A DNA stretch of 51,356 bases. It comes from Deltaproteobacteria bacterium. Lineage in GTDB: Bacteria > Myxococcota_A > UBA796 > GCA-2862545. Below, piece after piece: positions 27,171 to 35,979 of the stretch. The position numbers and the translations under genes are program-made. The stretch lies in NCBI GenBank assembly GCA_007693595.1, contig REDI01000022.1:1-51356 (forward strand). Direction: 5' to 3'. The notes beneath the pieces were generated by a model that ran no database searches, was not told the origin of the DNA, and saw nothing but the letters and a program-made list of their open reading frames with translations. Within the stretch, counting starts at the first letter, position 1, and each line of letters begins with the position of its first letter.

Positions 27171-28103
27171 GTGCACGTGCCCCCGATCCTCCGCGGATCC
27201 CATCAATGGCCCGATGATGGCCCCCCGACGGTCGTTACCATCGGGAACTTCGACGGCGTGCACCTCGGGCACCGCGCCCTGCTCGACCGCACGCGAACCC
27301 TCGCGGCGGCCCACCAAGCGCGCGCATGCGCCTTCACCTTCGATCCTCCGCCCCGCGACGTGCTCCGCCCCGATAACGCCATCCAGCGCATCCAGCGGCT
27401 CCAGGACCGAACCGCGATGCTGCTCGATGCGGGCGTGGATCACGTCATCGTCGAGCCCTTCACGCTCGCCTACGCCGCCCACGACGCCCGCTGGTTCGCC
27501 GAAGAGATCCTGCGGCGCCGCCTGGGTGCCGTGGCGGTGGTGGTCGGCTGGGACTTTCGCTTTGGCAAGGGGCGAGGCGGAACGGCCGGAACCCTCCGCG
27601 AGGCCCTCGACGCTCCGGTCGAGCAGATCCAAGCCTACAGACTCGATGGTGAGGCCGTCAGCAGCTCGCGGATCCGACAGGCGCTCCAGCGGGGCGAGGT
27701 CGCCGTAGCCTCCACCTTGCTCGGGCGGCCCCATCGGGTCGTCGGCACCGTCGTCCGGGGCGACGCGCGCGGGAGGGACCTGGGCTTTCCTACCGCAAAC
27801 ATCAAGAGCCAGACCCCCCTCGTTCCAGCAGAGGGCGTCTACGCCGTGCGGGTCCGGCTCGCAGACCAGACGGTGCGGAAGGGGGTCGCAAACCTAGGCG
27901 CACGACCGACCTTCGGCGGCGGCCCTCCCACTCTCGAAGTCCACCTCTTCGACTTCGACGGGGACCTTTACGGCGCCACCTTGGCAGTCGACTTCATCGG
28001 GCGGATCCGGGACGAGCGCCGCTTCGAGGATCGCACGGCGCTCGTCGAGCAGATCCGACACGATGCGCAGGCGGCGCGCGACCTGCTGAGGGCCTCCTCG
28101 TGA
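27171..28103 (+). CDS. ribF: Bifunctional riboflavin kinase/FAD synthetase
   Basis: 310 aa enzyme that phosphorylates riboflavin to FMN and adenylylates FMN to FAD. The N-terminal FAD synthetase domain has TIGNFDGVHLGH at 23-34 and VVVGWDFRFGKGRGG; SSSRIRQAL marks its end. The C-terminal riboflavin kinase domain has GRPHRVVGTVVRGDARGR, LGFPTANI and EVHLFDFDGDLYG. The start is GTG 27171 behind GAGG. Its TGA overlaps the GTG of aroE, so the two are coupled. Confidence 0.96.
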   Translation: MHVPPILRGSHQWPDDGPPTVVTIGNFDGVHLGHRALLDRTRTLAAAHQARACAFTFDPPPRDVLRPDNAIQRIQRLQDRTAMLLDAGVDHVIVEPFTLAYAAHDARWFAEEILRRRLGAVAVVVGWDFRFGKGRGGTAGTLREALDAPVEQIQAYRLDGEAVSSSRIRQALQRGEVAVASTLLGRPHRVVGTVVRGDARGRDLGFPTANIKSQTPLVPAEGVYAVRVRLADQTVRKGVANLGARPTFGGGPPTLEVHLFDFDGDLYGATLAVDFIGRIRDERRFEDRTALVEQIRHDAQAARDLLRASS

Positions 28104-28969
28104 TCCCCTCAGGAAGGACGCGCGTCTTCGCGCTCATCGGGCACCCGATCGCCCACAGCCCCTCTCCTGCGCTGCACAACGCCTGGTTTCGCGCGCTGGA
28201 CATCGACGCAGTCTACGTCGCCCTGCCCGCCCCGCGAGCCCTCGACAACCTCGGGCGAACCCTTCTCGACCTGGGTCTGGCCGGCGTCAACCTGACCCTG
28301 CCCCACAAGGTGGCTGCCGCGCCACACCTCGACGCCCTCGACCCCTCCGCCGAGGCGTGCGGGGCCGTCAACACCGTGGTGGTACGCGAGGGGCGCACCT
28401 TGGGCTTCAACACCGATGTTCCTGGGCTCCAGTGCGCCCTGGCCGAGGCGCCGTGGTCCCTGCAAGGCCATACGTGCGCCGTGCTCGGCGCGGGAGGGGC
28501 CGCGCGGGCTGCGGCGATCGCGCTGCATCGAGCAGGGGTCGCGTCCATCGACCTCTACAACCGCTCCCAGAGTCGAGCCCGTCGCGTGATCGATGAGCTG
28601 AAGCTCCCCGGAGAGGCGTGCCCTCTCGATCCTGTGGGCTTCGCCCAACGCGCGGCGACCTACCGGCTGGTGATCAACGCGTTGCCCGGCGCTGCGCGTT
28701 CCCGCGTGTCCAGCTTGCCTGCAGAATCCTTACACCCTTCTTGTGGTTGGGTAGACCTGAACTACTGGGATGATGCGCCCCCACACCTCGACGTCCTGCG
28801 CGCCGCCGGTCACCCGACCCAGCGCGGCACACCGATGCTCTTGCACCAGGCAGCCCTGGCCTTCGAGCACTTCACGGGGCTGGCGCCGGACCTCGATCTA
28901 GGGCGCCGCACGCTGGCAAGGAACCTCCCCACCTCGCCCCCTTCGTGGCACGGCGGCCCTCAGGGCTGA
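28100..28969 (+). CDS. aroE: Shikimate dehydrogenase
   Basis: 289 aa, reduces 3-dehydroshikimate to shikimate with NADPH. LIGHPIAHSPSPALHN at 12-27 (substrate-binding serines), GVNLTLPHK with catalytic Lys at 70, GAVNTVV, GFNTDVPG with the catalytic Asp, and the nucleotide-binding GAGGAARAAAIAL are all present. The C-terminal QxxxxFxxxTG block is seen as LHQAALAFEHFTG. The GTG start overlaps the ribF stop (GTGA). Confidence 0.96.
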   Translation: MIPSGRTRVFALIGHPIAHSPSPALHNAWFRALDIDAVYVALPAPRALDNLGRTLLDLGLAGVNLTLPHKVAAAPHLDALDPSAEACGAVNTVVVREGRTLGFNTDVPGLQCALAEAPWSLQGHTCAVLGAGGAARAAAIALHRAGVASIDLYNRSQSRARRVIDELKLPGEACPLDPVGFAQRAATYRLVINALPGAARSRVSSLPAESLHPSCGWVDLNYWDDAPPHLDVLRAAGHPTQRGTPMLLHQAALAFEHFTGLAPDLDLGRRTLARNLPTSPPSWHGGPQG

Positions 28970-28993
28970 TACACTCCCCGCCACGGAGGAAGC

Positions 28994-29386
28994 ATGGCCG
29001 ACGTACCCGTGCTCGTGTGCACAAGCGGCACTCTGCAAGGGCAGGTCTTTCACGTCCCCGAGGGCGGTCTCAACCTCGGCCGGGCGAACGAGAACGACAT
29101 CGTCATCCTCGATGATGGCGTCTCTCGCTACCACGCCAGGCTGTTGTATGACGGCGGCTCCCTGTGGCTACAAGACGCCGGCTCACGAAACGGCGTCTTC
29201 GTCAACGGCCATCGGGTTACGGACCATCGCGCCCTGAAAGTGGGCGACGTCGTCGGACTCGCTGAGCACACCTTCGCCGTGCGCTGGCAAGCCGACCTCG
29301 AAGACGAGCCCACCGACCCACGCGACGACGAGACCACCGAAGCCCCGGTGAAAGAGTCTCGCAAACCATGGTACTGGCCATTCTGA
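28994..29386 (+). CDS. FHA-domain protein
   Basis: 130 aa, essentially one forkhead-associated domain, which binds phosphothreonine peptides. The key residues are present: GR at 29-30, SRYH at 44-47 and SRNG at 64-67. A Glu/Asp-rich tail ends in KPWYWPF. GGAGG precedes the ATG. It is the first of three adjacent genes (this gene, the FHA-FHA-TPR protein and the HEAT lipoprotein). A partner kinase could be encoded elsewhere; the kinase-like gene at 1791 looks catalytically degenerate. Confidence 0.93.
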   Translation: MADVPVLVCTSGTLQGQVFHVPEGGLNLGRANENDIVILDDGVSRYHARLLYDGGSLWLQDAGSRNGVFVNGHRVTDHRALKVGDVVGLAEHTFAVRWQADLEDEPTDPRDDETTEAPVKESRKPWYWPF

Positions 29387-29400
29387 GGGAGCCGCCGTCC

Positions 29401-31077
29401 TTGCAGAGCAACTTCGAGGTCATCATCCGACAACCCGGGAAGCCCGACCGGGTCGTCGCCCTCGTGCCGGGGATCACCCTCCTCGGTCGTGCGGATGAGT
29501 GCGATCTGCCGCTTCAGGATCTCGGTGTCTCTCGTCGCCACGCGCGGCTCCACATCCGGCCCGATCAGGTCTTCGTCGAAGATCTGAACAGTGGCAACGG
29601 CACCTGGCTCCGCGGGCGCCGCATCGAGGGAACCAGCCCGCTCCGTCCCGGTGAGGTGCTGCAGATCGATCCCTTCTCCCTCGAGCTGCGGCGCAAGCCG
29701 GGTCCATCCCCCGCAGCCATGGCCGAACCCTCCGGCGAGTCCCACGCGCGGGTCGACGTGATCGCAGGCCCCCGCCTGGCCCAGTCGAGCTACCTCGTCT
29801 CGGCTGGAGGCCTCTCTATCGGCCGCTCCGAGAACCGCGACCTCGTGCTGCTCGACCCCGCAGCCTCGCGCCATCACTGCGACATCCTCCTGCAGAACGG
29901 GCACTGGCGACTGGTCGACAACGGCAGCTCCAACGGTGTCTACCTCAACGATGAGCGGGTCCTCGACGCCCGACTCAGTCACGGCGACGTGCTGCGGATA
30001 GGGAATAGCGAACTCCGCTTCATCGATCTGGGGATCGACCGCCCGACCGTACCCTCGGCGGTTCCGATCCGTGATCCCGACCCGAGCCCGATGTCTGAGA
30101 GCAGCATGGAGTGGAGCCAAGAGCTCTCGCTCCCCCTCCCGACCGATGGGGATCTGCCGCCGCTGTTCACCGACGACGACGACGACGGCTACGCCCCTGC
30201 GCGCACCAACACCATCACCCACACCCTCTCCAAGCCTCTTCTCCCCTGGCTGCCGGTCTCGCTCGGCTTCGTCGCGGTCGGGCTCGTCACGCTGGCCTCC
30301 ACGCTGATCGTCGGCATCGCAGTGCTCTTGCTCGTCGGCCCGCGCGGCGGTGGACTCCCCCTTCCTGCCGACCCGCCGCCCTCGCCGCCCTCCTGGGAGC
30401 TGACCCTCTCCCAGCCGCAGCCCGACGCCACCGTCACCCAGCTCTTCGATCGAGGCGTACAGCAAATGCGAAAGCGAGATCCCGCTAAGGCCCTCGAAGC
30501 CTTCTATCAGGTACTCGTGGTCGATCCGGGGAACCGCGCGGCAGAGCGCCTGTCGTATACCGCAGGCGAGCATGTGGTCGTCGCCGCCATGGAGCAGGTC
30601 ATGAAGGCAAACCGCGAGGAGCGGACCAAGAGCGACGCCGAGCGCGACGAGCTGCTGCGAACCTGGCCGCGCGCGTCGTCCAAGCGAGCTCTCAAGGAGC
30701 GCTTCCGGGACGACCCGATCGTGCTCAAGCGCACCGGGTGGCCGCCGAGCGAGCACGAGGTGAACATCGCCTCGAACATCGACAACGCCATGAAGCTCGC
30801 CAATGAAGGCTCCTGGGCGGAGGCGGTCGAGACCTTCGCCGCCGTCCTCGACACCACCAATGATCCGGTCCTCAAGGACCGCGCTCGGCTGGGTCAGCTC
30901 GCGGCGCGGCGCTCCCTGGCTGCCGCCACCGCGGGCTACTGGCGCGAGGGCGTGGCCGCCCAGGTCCAAGGCGACTTCATCCGTGCCAAGGCTGCCTTCG
31001 ACAAGGTCCTCGAACTCGACCCCAACAACCCGAGCGCCCTGGCCCGGCAGGATCTCTTGCGCACGTCGAGCCCTTGA
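29401..31077 (+). CDS. Membrane protein with two FHA domains and a C-terminal TPR-like region
   Basis: 558 aa from TTG 29401 (GAGGGAG nine bases upstream); ATG 29368 inside the previous gene is an alternative giving 11 more residues. FHA 1 has LGRADECDLPLQ, VSRRHARL and NSGNGTWL; FHA 2 has IGRSENRDLVLL, ASRHHCDI and GSSNGVYL. Both keep the Arg, Ser and Asn positions that contact phosphothreonine. One membrane helix (coding about 30245-30345) leads to an exported helical region with two TPR-like repeats, the last reading AKAAFDKVLELDPNNPSAL. The layout could pass phosphorylation signals from the cytoplasm to the envelope. It overlaps the next gene at TGATG. Confidence 0.9.
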   Translation: MQSNFEVIIRQPGKPDRVVALVPGITLLGRADECDLPLQDLGVSRRHARLHIRPDQVFVEDLNSGNGTWLRGRRIEGTSPLRPGEVLQIDPFSLELRRKPGPSPAAMAEPSGESHARVDVIAGPRLAQSSYLVSAGGLSIGRSENRDLVLLDPAASRHHCDILLQNGHWRLVDNGSSNGVYLNDERVLDARLSHGDVLRIGNSELRFIDLGIDRPTVPSAVPIRDPDPSPMSESSMEWSQELSLPLPTDGDLPPLFTDDDDDGYAPARTNTITHTLSKPLLPWLPVSLGFVAVGLVTLASTLIVGIAVLLLVGPRGGGLPLPADPPPSPPSWELTLSQPQPDATVTQLFDRGVQQMRKRDPAKALEAFYQVLVVDPGNRAAERLSYTAGEHVVVAAMEQVMKANREERTKSDAERDELLRTWPRASSKRALKERFRDDPIVLKRTGWPPSEHEVNIASNIDNAMKLANEGSWAEAVETFAAVLDTTNDPVLKDRARLGQLAARRSLAAATAGYWREGVAAQVQGDFIRAKAAFDKVLELDPNNPSALARQDLLRTSSP

Positions 31078-32258
31078 TGGGCCCCCGAGCCCACGCTCCG
31101 CCGCTGCTCCTCGCCTCCCTCCTCGTGCTGGGCGCATGTGCGCCCCAGACTCGTGGGGGACTGGAGCTCAACCTGCCCGAGGCCAAGACCCAGGTCGAGG
31201 CCCAACGTCCCATCCAGGTACTCCTCGCCGCAGCGGGTCACGAAGAACCCGATCCCCGGGCGCGGGCGCTGGAGCTGCTCCTACACACCTCGGCAGACCA
31301 GGATCTCTCCGGGCTCGCCAACCGTGCGCTGTGGGACCCCGAGCCGTGGGTCCAGCGACGCGCGACCGAGGCCCTCTCCCGGCGCCTCCCGTCGAGCGCT
31401 CCGATCCTGACCACGTTTCTCGAGCGCGAGGACGAGCTCGCCGATCCCTTGGCCCAGAGCCTCGCCGCCCACCACCTCCAGGGCTCTGAGGCGTCGATCG
31501 CCGATACCCTCGCTCGCGCCTGGCGACGCGAGAAGCGGCCCTGGAGAGCGATCCCGCTTCAGCTCGCGGCGGCTCGACTGGGCGATCAGGCGGCCCTCGA
31601 GGGGCTGGTCCAGACGCTCGCGGAAGGGGATCTGGCGATGGAGCCGGAGCTCATGCTCGCCTTCGGCAGGTCGGGCCTGCGTGAGCTCGCCGCCCCCCTG
31701 GCCCAGGCCACCCCCCTCCTCGAAGACGATATCCTCATCGCGGTCCTCACCGCCCGCCTGCTCCTCGAGGACACCCAAGCCGAGAAGGCCCTGCGCGCCA
31801 TCCTCACGGGCTCCGACGAGCTCGCCGCCCTCGAGGCGCTCGACTTCCTCACCACCATCGACCACCCCGCGGCCCCTCGCCTGATCGACAAGGTCCGCTC
31901 CTCTCTCCCCATCGCTCGCCGCTACGCCGATCTCGCCCTAGCAGCCCGGGCGGGCAATCCCGATCTGGAGCTCCCCATCCCATCGGTGGGCGAAGACTCC
32001 GAGCTCCGCACCATCGTCATCCGCTTCGCGGCCGAAGGGCTGGCCTCTCACCCCCCCGACCGCAAGACCCTGCGCGCCTTCGAGCGGCTGATCGTCGGAG
32101 GGCTCGCGGATCCCGAGCCGATGATCCGGGCCAAGACCCTCCGCGCCGCGAGGGTCGCCCCCACCCTGTTGCCGCGCGCGACGATCGAGCCTCATCTTCG
32201 CGACGAGGTCGTCGACGTGCGCATCGAAGCGGCAGGGCTGCTCTTGATGGGCGGCTGA
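31077..32258 (+). CDS. HEAT-repeat lipoprotein
   Basis: 393 aa from ATG 31077 (TTG 31074 is just before it), overlapping the stop of the FHA-FHA-TPR gene. The signal sequence PPLLLASLLVLGAC has lipobox LGAC. The mature protein is a string of HEAT-like helical repeats, for example RALWDPEPWVQRRATEALSR and LRDEVVDVRIEAAGLLL. It is predicted to be a lipid-anchored scaffold that could contact the exported TPR part of its operon partner. Specific function unknown. Confidence 0.85.
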   Translation: MGPRAHAPPLLLASLLVLGACAPQTRGGLELNLPEAKTQVEAQRPIQVLLAAAGHEEPDPRARALELLLHTSADQDLSGLANRALWDPEPWVQRRATEALSRRLPSSAPILTTFLEREDELADPLAQSLAAHHLQGSEASIADTLARAWRREKRPWRAIPLQLAAARLGDQAALEGLVQTLAEGDLAMEPELMLAFGRSGLRELAAPLAQATPLLEDDILIAVLTARLLLEDTQAEKALRAILTGSDELAALEALDFLTTIDHPAAPRLIDKVRSSLPIARRYADLALAARAGNPDLELPIPSVGEDSELRTIVIRFAAEGLASHPPDRKTLRAFERLIVGGLADPEPMIRAKTLRAARVAPTLLPRATIEPHLRDEVVDVRIEAAGLLLMGG

Positions 32259-32259
32259 C

Positions 32260-32865
32260 TCAACCCACTCCGAGCACCCGCGAGAGCAACACCGCCGCTT
32301 TCGCGGCCAGCTCCGCGGGACTCCCGAGCTCGATCTCGCCGATGAGGACCTCGAAGTAGAGCCGCTCGATTCCCCCGAGGATCACCAGGGAGGCGAGCTG
32401 GGGATCGCCTCGTTCGACCAGCCCCCGATCCATCGCCAGGCGCGTGAGCTCAGTGATGCGCTCGATCAGCGCGAGCTCACGCGCCCGAAGGCCGTCCATG
32501 GAGGGGCCGCGCATCTCTCGAAAGAGCAAGAGAACCCTTTTCTGTTGGGATAGCCCGAGCATGGCGAGCTCGGCCGCCATCACTTGATAGACGGCCAAGG
32601 CCGCTCCTGGGCCTTGGGCCTTGTCGAGGCCGGCTTCGACCCGATCGAAGATCTGCATGAGAGGGTCGAGGAAGCCGTCGACGAGGGTCTCGAAGAGGGC
32701 CTCCTTTGTGTCGTAATAGAGGTAGAAGGTGCCCCGAGCGACGCCGGCCTGGGCGGCGATCTGCTCGATGCTGGTACGCTCAACCCCCCCCTCGAGGAAG
32801 AGCTCGAGGCCGGCTTGAAGCAAGGCAGCGTTCTTCTTGGCCTTGTTCTGTTCTCGACGACCCAC
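32260..32865 (-). CDS. TetR/AcrR-family transcriptional regulator
   Basis: 201 aa. The HTH is clear: GVERTSIEQIAAQAGVARGT followed by FYLYYDTKEALFETL. The start is GTG 32865, with GGAGG four bases upstream. A longer upstream frame runs into the divergent promoter region and is rejected. It is convergent with the HEAT lipoprotein gene and divergent from the AAA ATPase gene, which may be its target. The RND pump genes at 34.7-40.2 kb are a second candidate, although they are not adjacent. Confidence 0.9.
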   Translation of the reverse strand: MGRREQNKAKKNAALLQAGLELFLEGGVERTSIEQIAAQAGVARGTFYLYYDTKEALFETLVDGFLDPLMQIFDRVEAGLDKAQGPGAALAVYQVMAAELAMLGLSQQKRVLLLFREMRGPSMDGLRARELALIERITELTRLAMDRGLVERGDPQLASLVILGGIERLYFEVLIGEIELGSPAELAAKAAVLLSRVLGVG

Positions 32866-33038
32866 GGCGCCTCCGAAGTGTCCCGGTTGGGCTAACGTCT
32901 CCCGACGATCATGCAGCGCGACCCGCGCCAGAGGGGCTTCGTACCACGCCGAAATCCGGCTGCCGCCTCCCGCAATACGCGCTAAAGCCAGGTTGCGACA
33001 AGTCCGGTGGCCCGACCACCCAGCCAAGGAGTCCCTCG

Positions 33039-34742
33039 ATGTCCCGTCCCACGCTGCCCAAGTGGTCGCACGATCTACGCGACAAGTACCTCGCCGGCGA
33101 AGCGAGCCTCTTCCTGCTCCACGGCAATGTGCGCGACGTCCAGCGATGGGTCGGCCCCGACGGCCGCTCGGAGTGGCTGGACCTCCGCCGCTTCCTCTCG
33201 CGCTTCCTCTCGCGCACCCGAGATGTGGTCGCGGTCTACGACGTCTCTCGCGGCCTCACCTTCCCCGAGCCCTCCCACGAGCTCGCCTTCCGCGACGCCA
33301 TCGATCGCCGCCGGGAGCACACCGCCAGAGGGCGCCTGGGACCCATGCCCTCCGCCCCCCGCGAGGTCGTCGAGGCCGTCGAAGAGCTGATCACCTCACC
33401 CGCGCAGGCCAGCGGGGTGGTGATCGACTTCGTCGAGACGATCGCCCCCCAGGGTGATCTCTCCTTCATGTCCAACGAAGACAAGGCCACCCTGGTCGCC
33501 CTGCAGCGCTGGTCGAGCGACCCTGCCTTCCTCGGCACCGACAACCTGGTGATCCTGATCACCGAACACCTCTCCGACGTCTCGCGGCGCGTGGTCGCGA
33601 GCCCCCAGCTCAAGACCCTCATGCTGCCCTTCCCCGATCTCGAGCACCGGCAGAAGTTCATCGAAGCCCACGCCGAGGGCGTGCCCACCGAGATGCCGCT
33701 GAACGTCCTCTCTCAGCTCACCGCTGGGCTCTCTCTGCTCCAGATCCGCGCCCTGCTCCGAGGCGCCCGGCTCACGGAGCGGCCGATCACCTACTCCGAG
33801 GTCGCCCGACGCAAGAAGGTGATCATCGAGCAGGAGTGCCACGGTCTGGTCGAGGTCGTGAACCCCCGACACGACTTCAGCCATGTCGGAGGCATGGAGC
33901 GGGTCAAGGCGGACCTCATGCGCGTCGCCAACGCCGTCAAAGAGGGGCGCACGAACCGCGTGCCGATGGGGATGATCTTCGTGGGACCGATGGGTACGGG
34001 CAAGACCTTTGTCGCCAACGCCTTCGCCCGAGAGTCGGGGCTCACGGTCTTGACCTTCAAGAACTTCCGCGAGCGCTGGGTCGGCAGCACCGAGGGCAAC
34101 CTCGAGAAGATCCTCGATCTGGTCGACGCCCTCGGCTACGTCCTGCTGATCATCGACGAGGCCGACCGGAGCCTTGGCGGAAACGATAACGACGGCGGCA
34201 CGAGCAGCCGGGTCATCGCCCGCCTCAAGGAGTTCATGAGCGACACGAGCCACCGTGGCAGGGTCGTCATCCTCATGATGACCAACCGTCCCGACAAGCT
34301 CGACGTCGACCTCAAGCGACCCGGCCGATTCGACATGAAGATCCCCTTCTTCTTCCCCGAAGAGCACAGCGAGCGGGAGCTGATCCTGCAAGCCCTGCTG
34401 CGCAAGAACGACCTCTCGCTCGAAGACGGCGTCAGCCTCGATGGGGCGGCGGAGCGCACCGAGGGCTACTCGGGGGCCGAGCTGGAGCTCGTGTTGCTCG
34501 CCGCCGCCGACATCTCTGCTGCCGACGATCGCGACTGCATCAGCCAGGCCGATCTGGACCGGGCCGTCGAGGACGTGATCCCCAGCCGCGACACCCGCAT
34601 GCTCGCCTACATGGAGCTGCTCGCCGTCTTCGAGGCGAGCTCCAGGCGTATGCTCCCCGACCGCTACCGCGAGATGTCCACCGAAGAGGTGCAGAAGGCC
34701 CTCGACGAGCTGCAGATCGTGCTCGGACCCCGCGCGCGCTGA
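33039..34742 (+). CDS. AAA+ ATPase, Ycf46-like two-domain protein
   Basis: 567 aa. The N-terminal half ([29 protein letters not shown]) looks like a degenerate ATPase domain. The C-terminal half is a complete AAA module: Walker [10 protein letters not shown] near 316-324, Walker B LLIIDEAD near 368-375, sensor 1 MMTNRPDKL and arginine-finger region LKRPGRFD. This arrangement recalls Ycf46-type proteins of cyanobacteria. AAGGAG lies seven bases before the ATG at 33039; an in-frame extension to 32706 would overlap the TetR gene and is rejected. The role is probably protein remodelling; the target is unknown. Confidence 0.9.
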   Translation: MSRPTLPKWSHDLRDKYLAGEASLFLLHGNVRDVQRWVGPDGRSEWLDLRRFLSRFLSRTRDVVAVYDVSRGLTFPEPSHELAFRDAIDRRREHTARGRLGPMPSAPREVVEAVEELITSPAQASGVVIDFVETIAPQGDLSFMSNEDKATLVALQRWSSDPAFLGTDNLVILITEHLSDVSRRVVASPQLKTLMLPFPDLEHRQKFIEAHAEGVPTEMPLNVLSQLTAGLSLLQIRALLRGARLTERPITYSEVARRKKVIIEQECHGLVEVVNPRHDFSHVGGMERVKADLMRVANAVKEGRTNRVPMGMIFVGPMGTGKTFVANAFARESGLTVLTFKNFRERWVGSTEGNLEKILDLVDALGYVLLIIDEADRSLGGNDNDGGTSSRVIARLKEFMSDTSHRGRVVILMMTNRPDKLDVDLKRPGRFDMKIPFFFPEEHSERELILQALLRKNDLSLEDGVSLDGAAERTEGYSGAELELVLLAAADISAADDRDCISQADLDRAVEDVIPSRDTRMLAYMELLAVFEASSRRMLPDRYREMSTEEVQKALDELQIVLGPRAR

Positions 34743-34746
34743 GCCC

Positions 34747-35979
34747 TCAGTCCACCCCGCGAACGCCCTCGAGCTCAGCGGTCGCGGCGACGACCGCCGC
34801 TTCGGCGTAGACCACCGACACCTTCGCCTCGATCGAGACCCTCCGGGCATCGAGCCACGACGTCACGCCGTCGATCCCGTTGCGGTAGCGCTCGTCGGTG
34901 CGACGGAAGGCCTCTTCGGCCGCGTTCAGGCTACCGCGCCTCGCGAGGAGCGCGAGCTCGGAGGCCTTGAGCCGAGCCTCCGCCGCCAGCAGGGTGGCGG
35001 CCAGGTCGCGCTCCTGCCCATCGAGCTCGGCGGCTGCGAGGCGTTGCTCGGCCTTGGCCATCGCGAGATCCCCAGGGCCGGTGGTGGCGATGGTGAGCGG
35101 GACATCCAGGGTGATGTTGGCGGACCAGCCAAGACCCGTGCCCCGATCGGCCACGATGTATTCCGCGACGGTGCCGTCGGCGTTGATGGAGGGCAGGTAG
35201 GCGAACCGAGCCTGATCCCCACTCGCCTTGGCTGCCCCCAGAGCCTCCTCAGCCGCCGCGAGGGCGGGGTGCCGATCAGGCCCTCGCTCCGGCGGGCCCG
35301 CCTGCGGGGCCTCCAGCTCGCATCGCCCCGAGAGCTCGGCATCGACCAGGGCTTGCAGACGGGCGCACGCGGCGGTGGCCTCGCCGGTCGCCGCCTCGGC
35401 CTGCGCCTCGAACTCGAGCGCGTCCGCCCGAGCTCTCGCCAGATCGACGGCGGGCCGCACCTCGGCCTCGACCAAGCGCCGGATCGCGTCTTCCGCGCGG
35501 TGGAGCTCCTGGACCGCCTCGCGCAGCAGGGCCGCCGCTCGAGCCGCGCTCCAGGCCTCGGTGTAGGCCACCGCCGCGTCGCGCCGGGCCTGGGCCTTGG
35601 TCCACTGGACGATCGCCTCTCGACCGCGGGCGGTGCGACGCGCCGAGGTCGCCGCGGCCCAGGTCGAGGGATCGACGACACTCCACGCGCCTTGAGCGCC
35701 CAGGCCGACCTGCCAGGGGATAGGTCGCTCGAAGCCAAAGGGGGTGAAGCCGGCACCGACGCCGAGCTGGGTGAACAACGAGACGGCGGGCAAGGCGCGC
35801 CCCCGCCAGACCGAGGCCTCGCCGCGAGCCTGGTCGGCCGAGGCTACGGCGAGCTCGACCGCGACCGCTCGACGCACCGCCCGATCCTGGGTCGCGGCGA
35901 GCGAGCCGGTATAGACCGCGCCCTCCCGCTGGATGGGCACATCGGAGGCCAGCGCCATCCCGAGCAGGAGCGCGATCAT
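34747..35979 (-). CDS. TolC-family outer membrane efflux protein
   Basis: 410 aa. The signal peptide is short (MIALLLGMALASD). Two halves with long amphipathic helices (LHRAEDAIRRLVEAEVRPAV; LLAAEARLKASELALL) and beta segments match the OEP fold, which forms trimeric channels in the outer membrane. The ATG at 35979 overlaps the stop of the RND gene (ATGA). It is the third gene of a conventional MFP-RND-OMF operon and ends four bases from the convergent AAA ATPase gene. Confidence 0.9.
   Translation of the reverse strand: MIALLLGMALASDVPIQREGAVYTGSLAATQDRAVRRAVAVELAVASADQARGEASVWRGRALPAVSLFTQLGVGAGFTPFGFERPIPWQVGLGAQGAWSVVDPSTWAAATSARRTARGREAIVQWTKAQARRDAAVAYTEAWSAARAAALLREAVQELHRAEDAIRRLVEAEVRPAVDLARARADALEFEAQAEAATGEATAACARLQALVDAELSGRCELEAPQAGPPERGPDRHPALAAAEEALGAAKASGDQARFAYLPSINADGTVAEYIVADRGTGLGWSANITLDVPLTIATTGPGDLAMAKAEQRLAAAELDGQERDLAATLLAAEARLKASELALLARRGSLNAAEEAFRRTDERYRNGIDGVTSWLDARRVSIEAKVSVVYAEAAVVAATAELEGVRGVD

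Noticed and set aside
32706-33038. N-terminal extension of the AAA ATPase into the TetR gene
   Set aside because: The extension is Arg/Pro-rich, overlaps the TetR coding region on the other strand, and a good AAGGAG-ATG exists at 33039.
34737-34752. CTGAG-CC-CTCAG as terminator between convergent genes
   Set aside because: Only a five-base stem with a two-base loop and no T-run; it mostly reflects the two stop codons.
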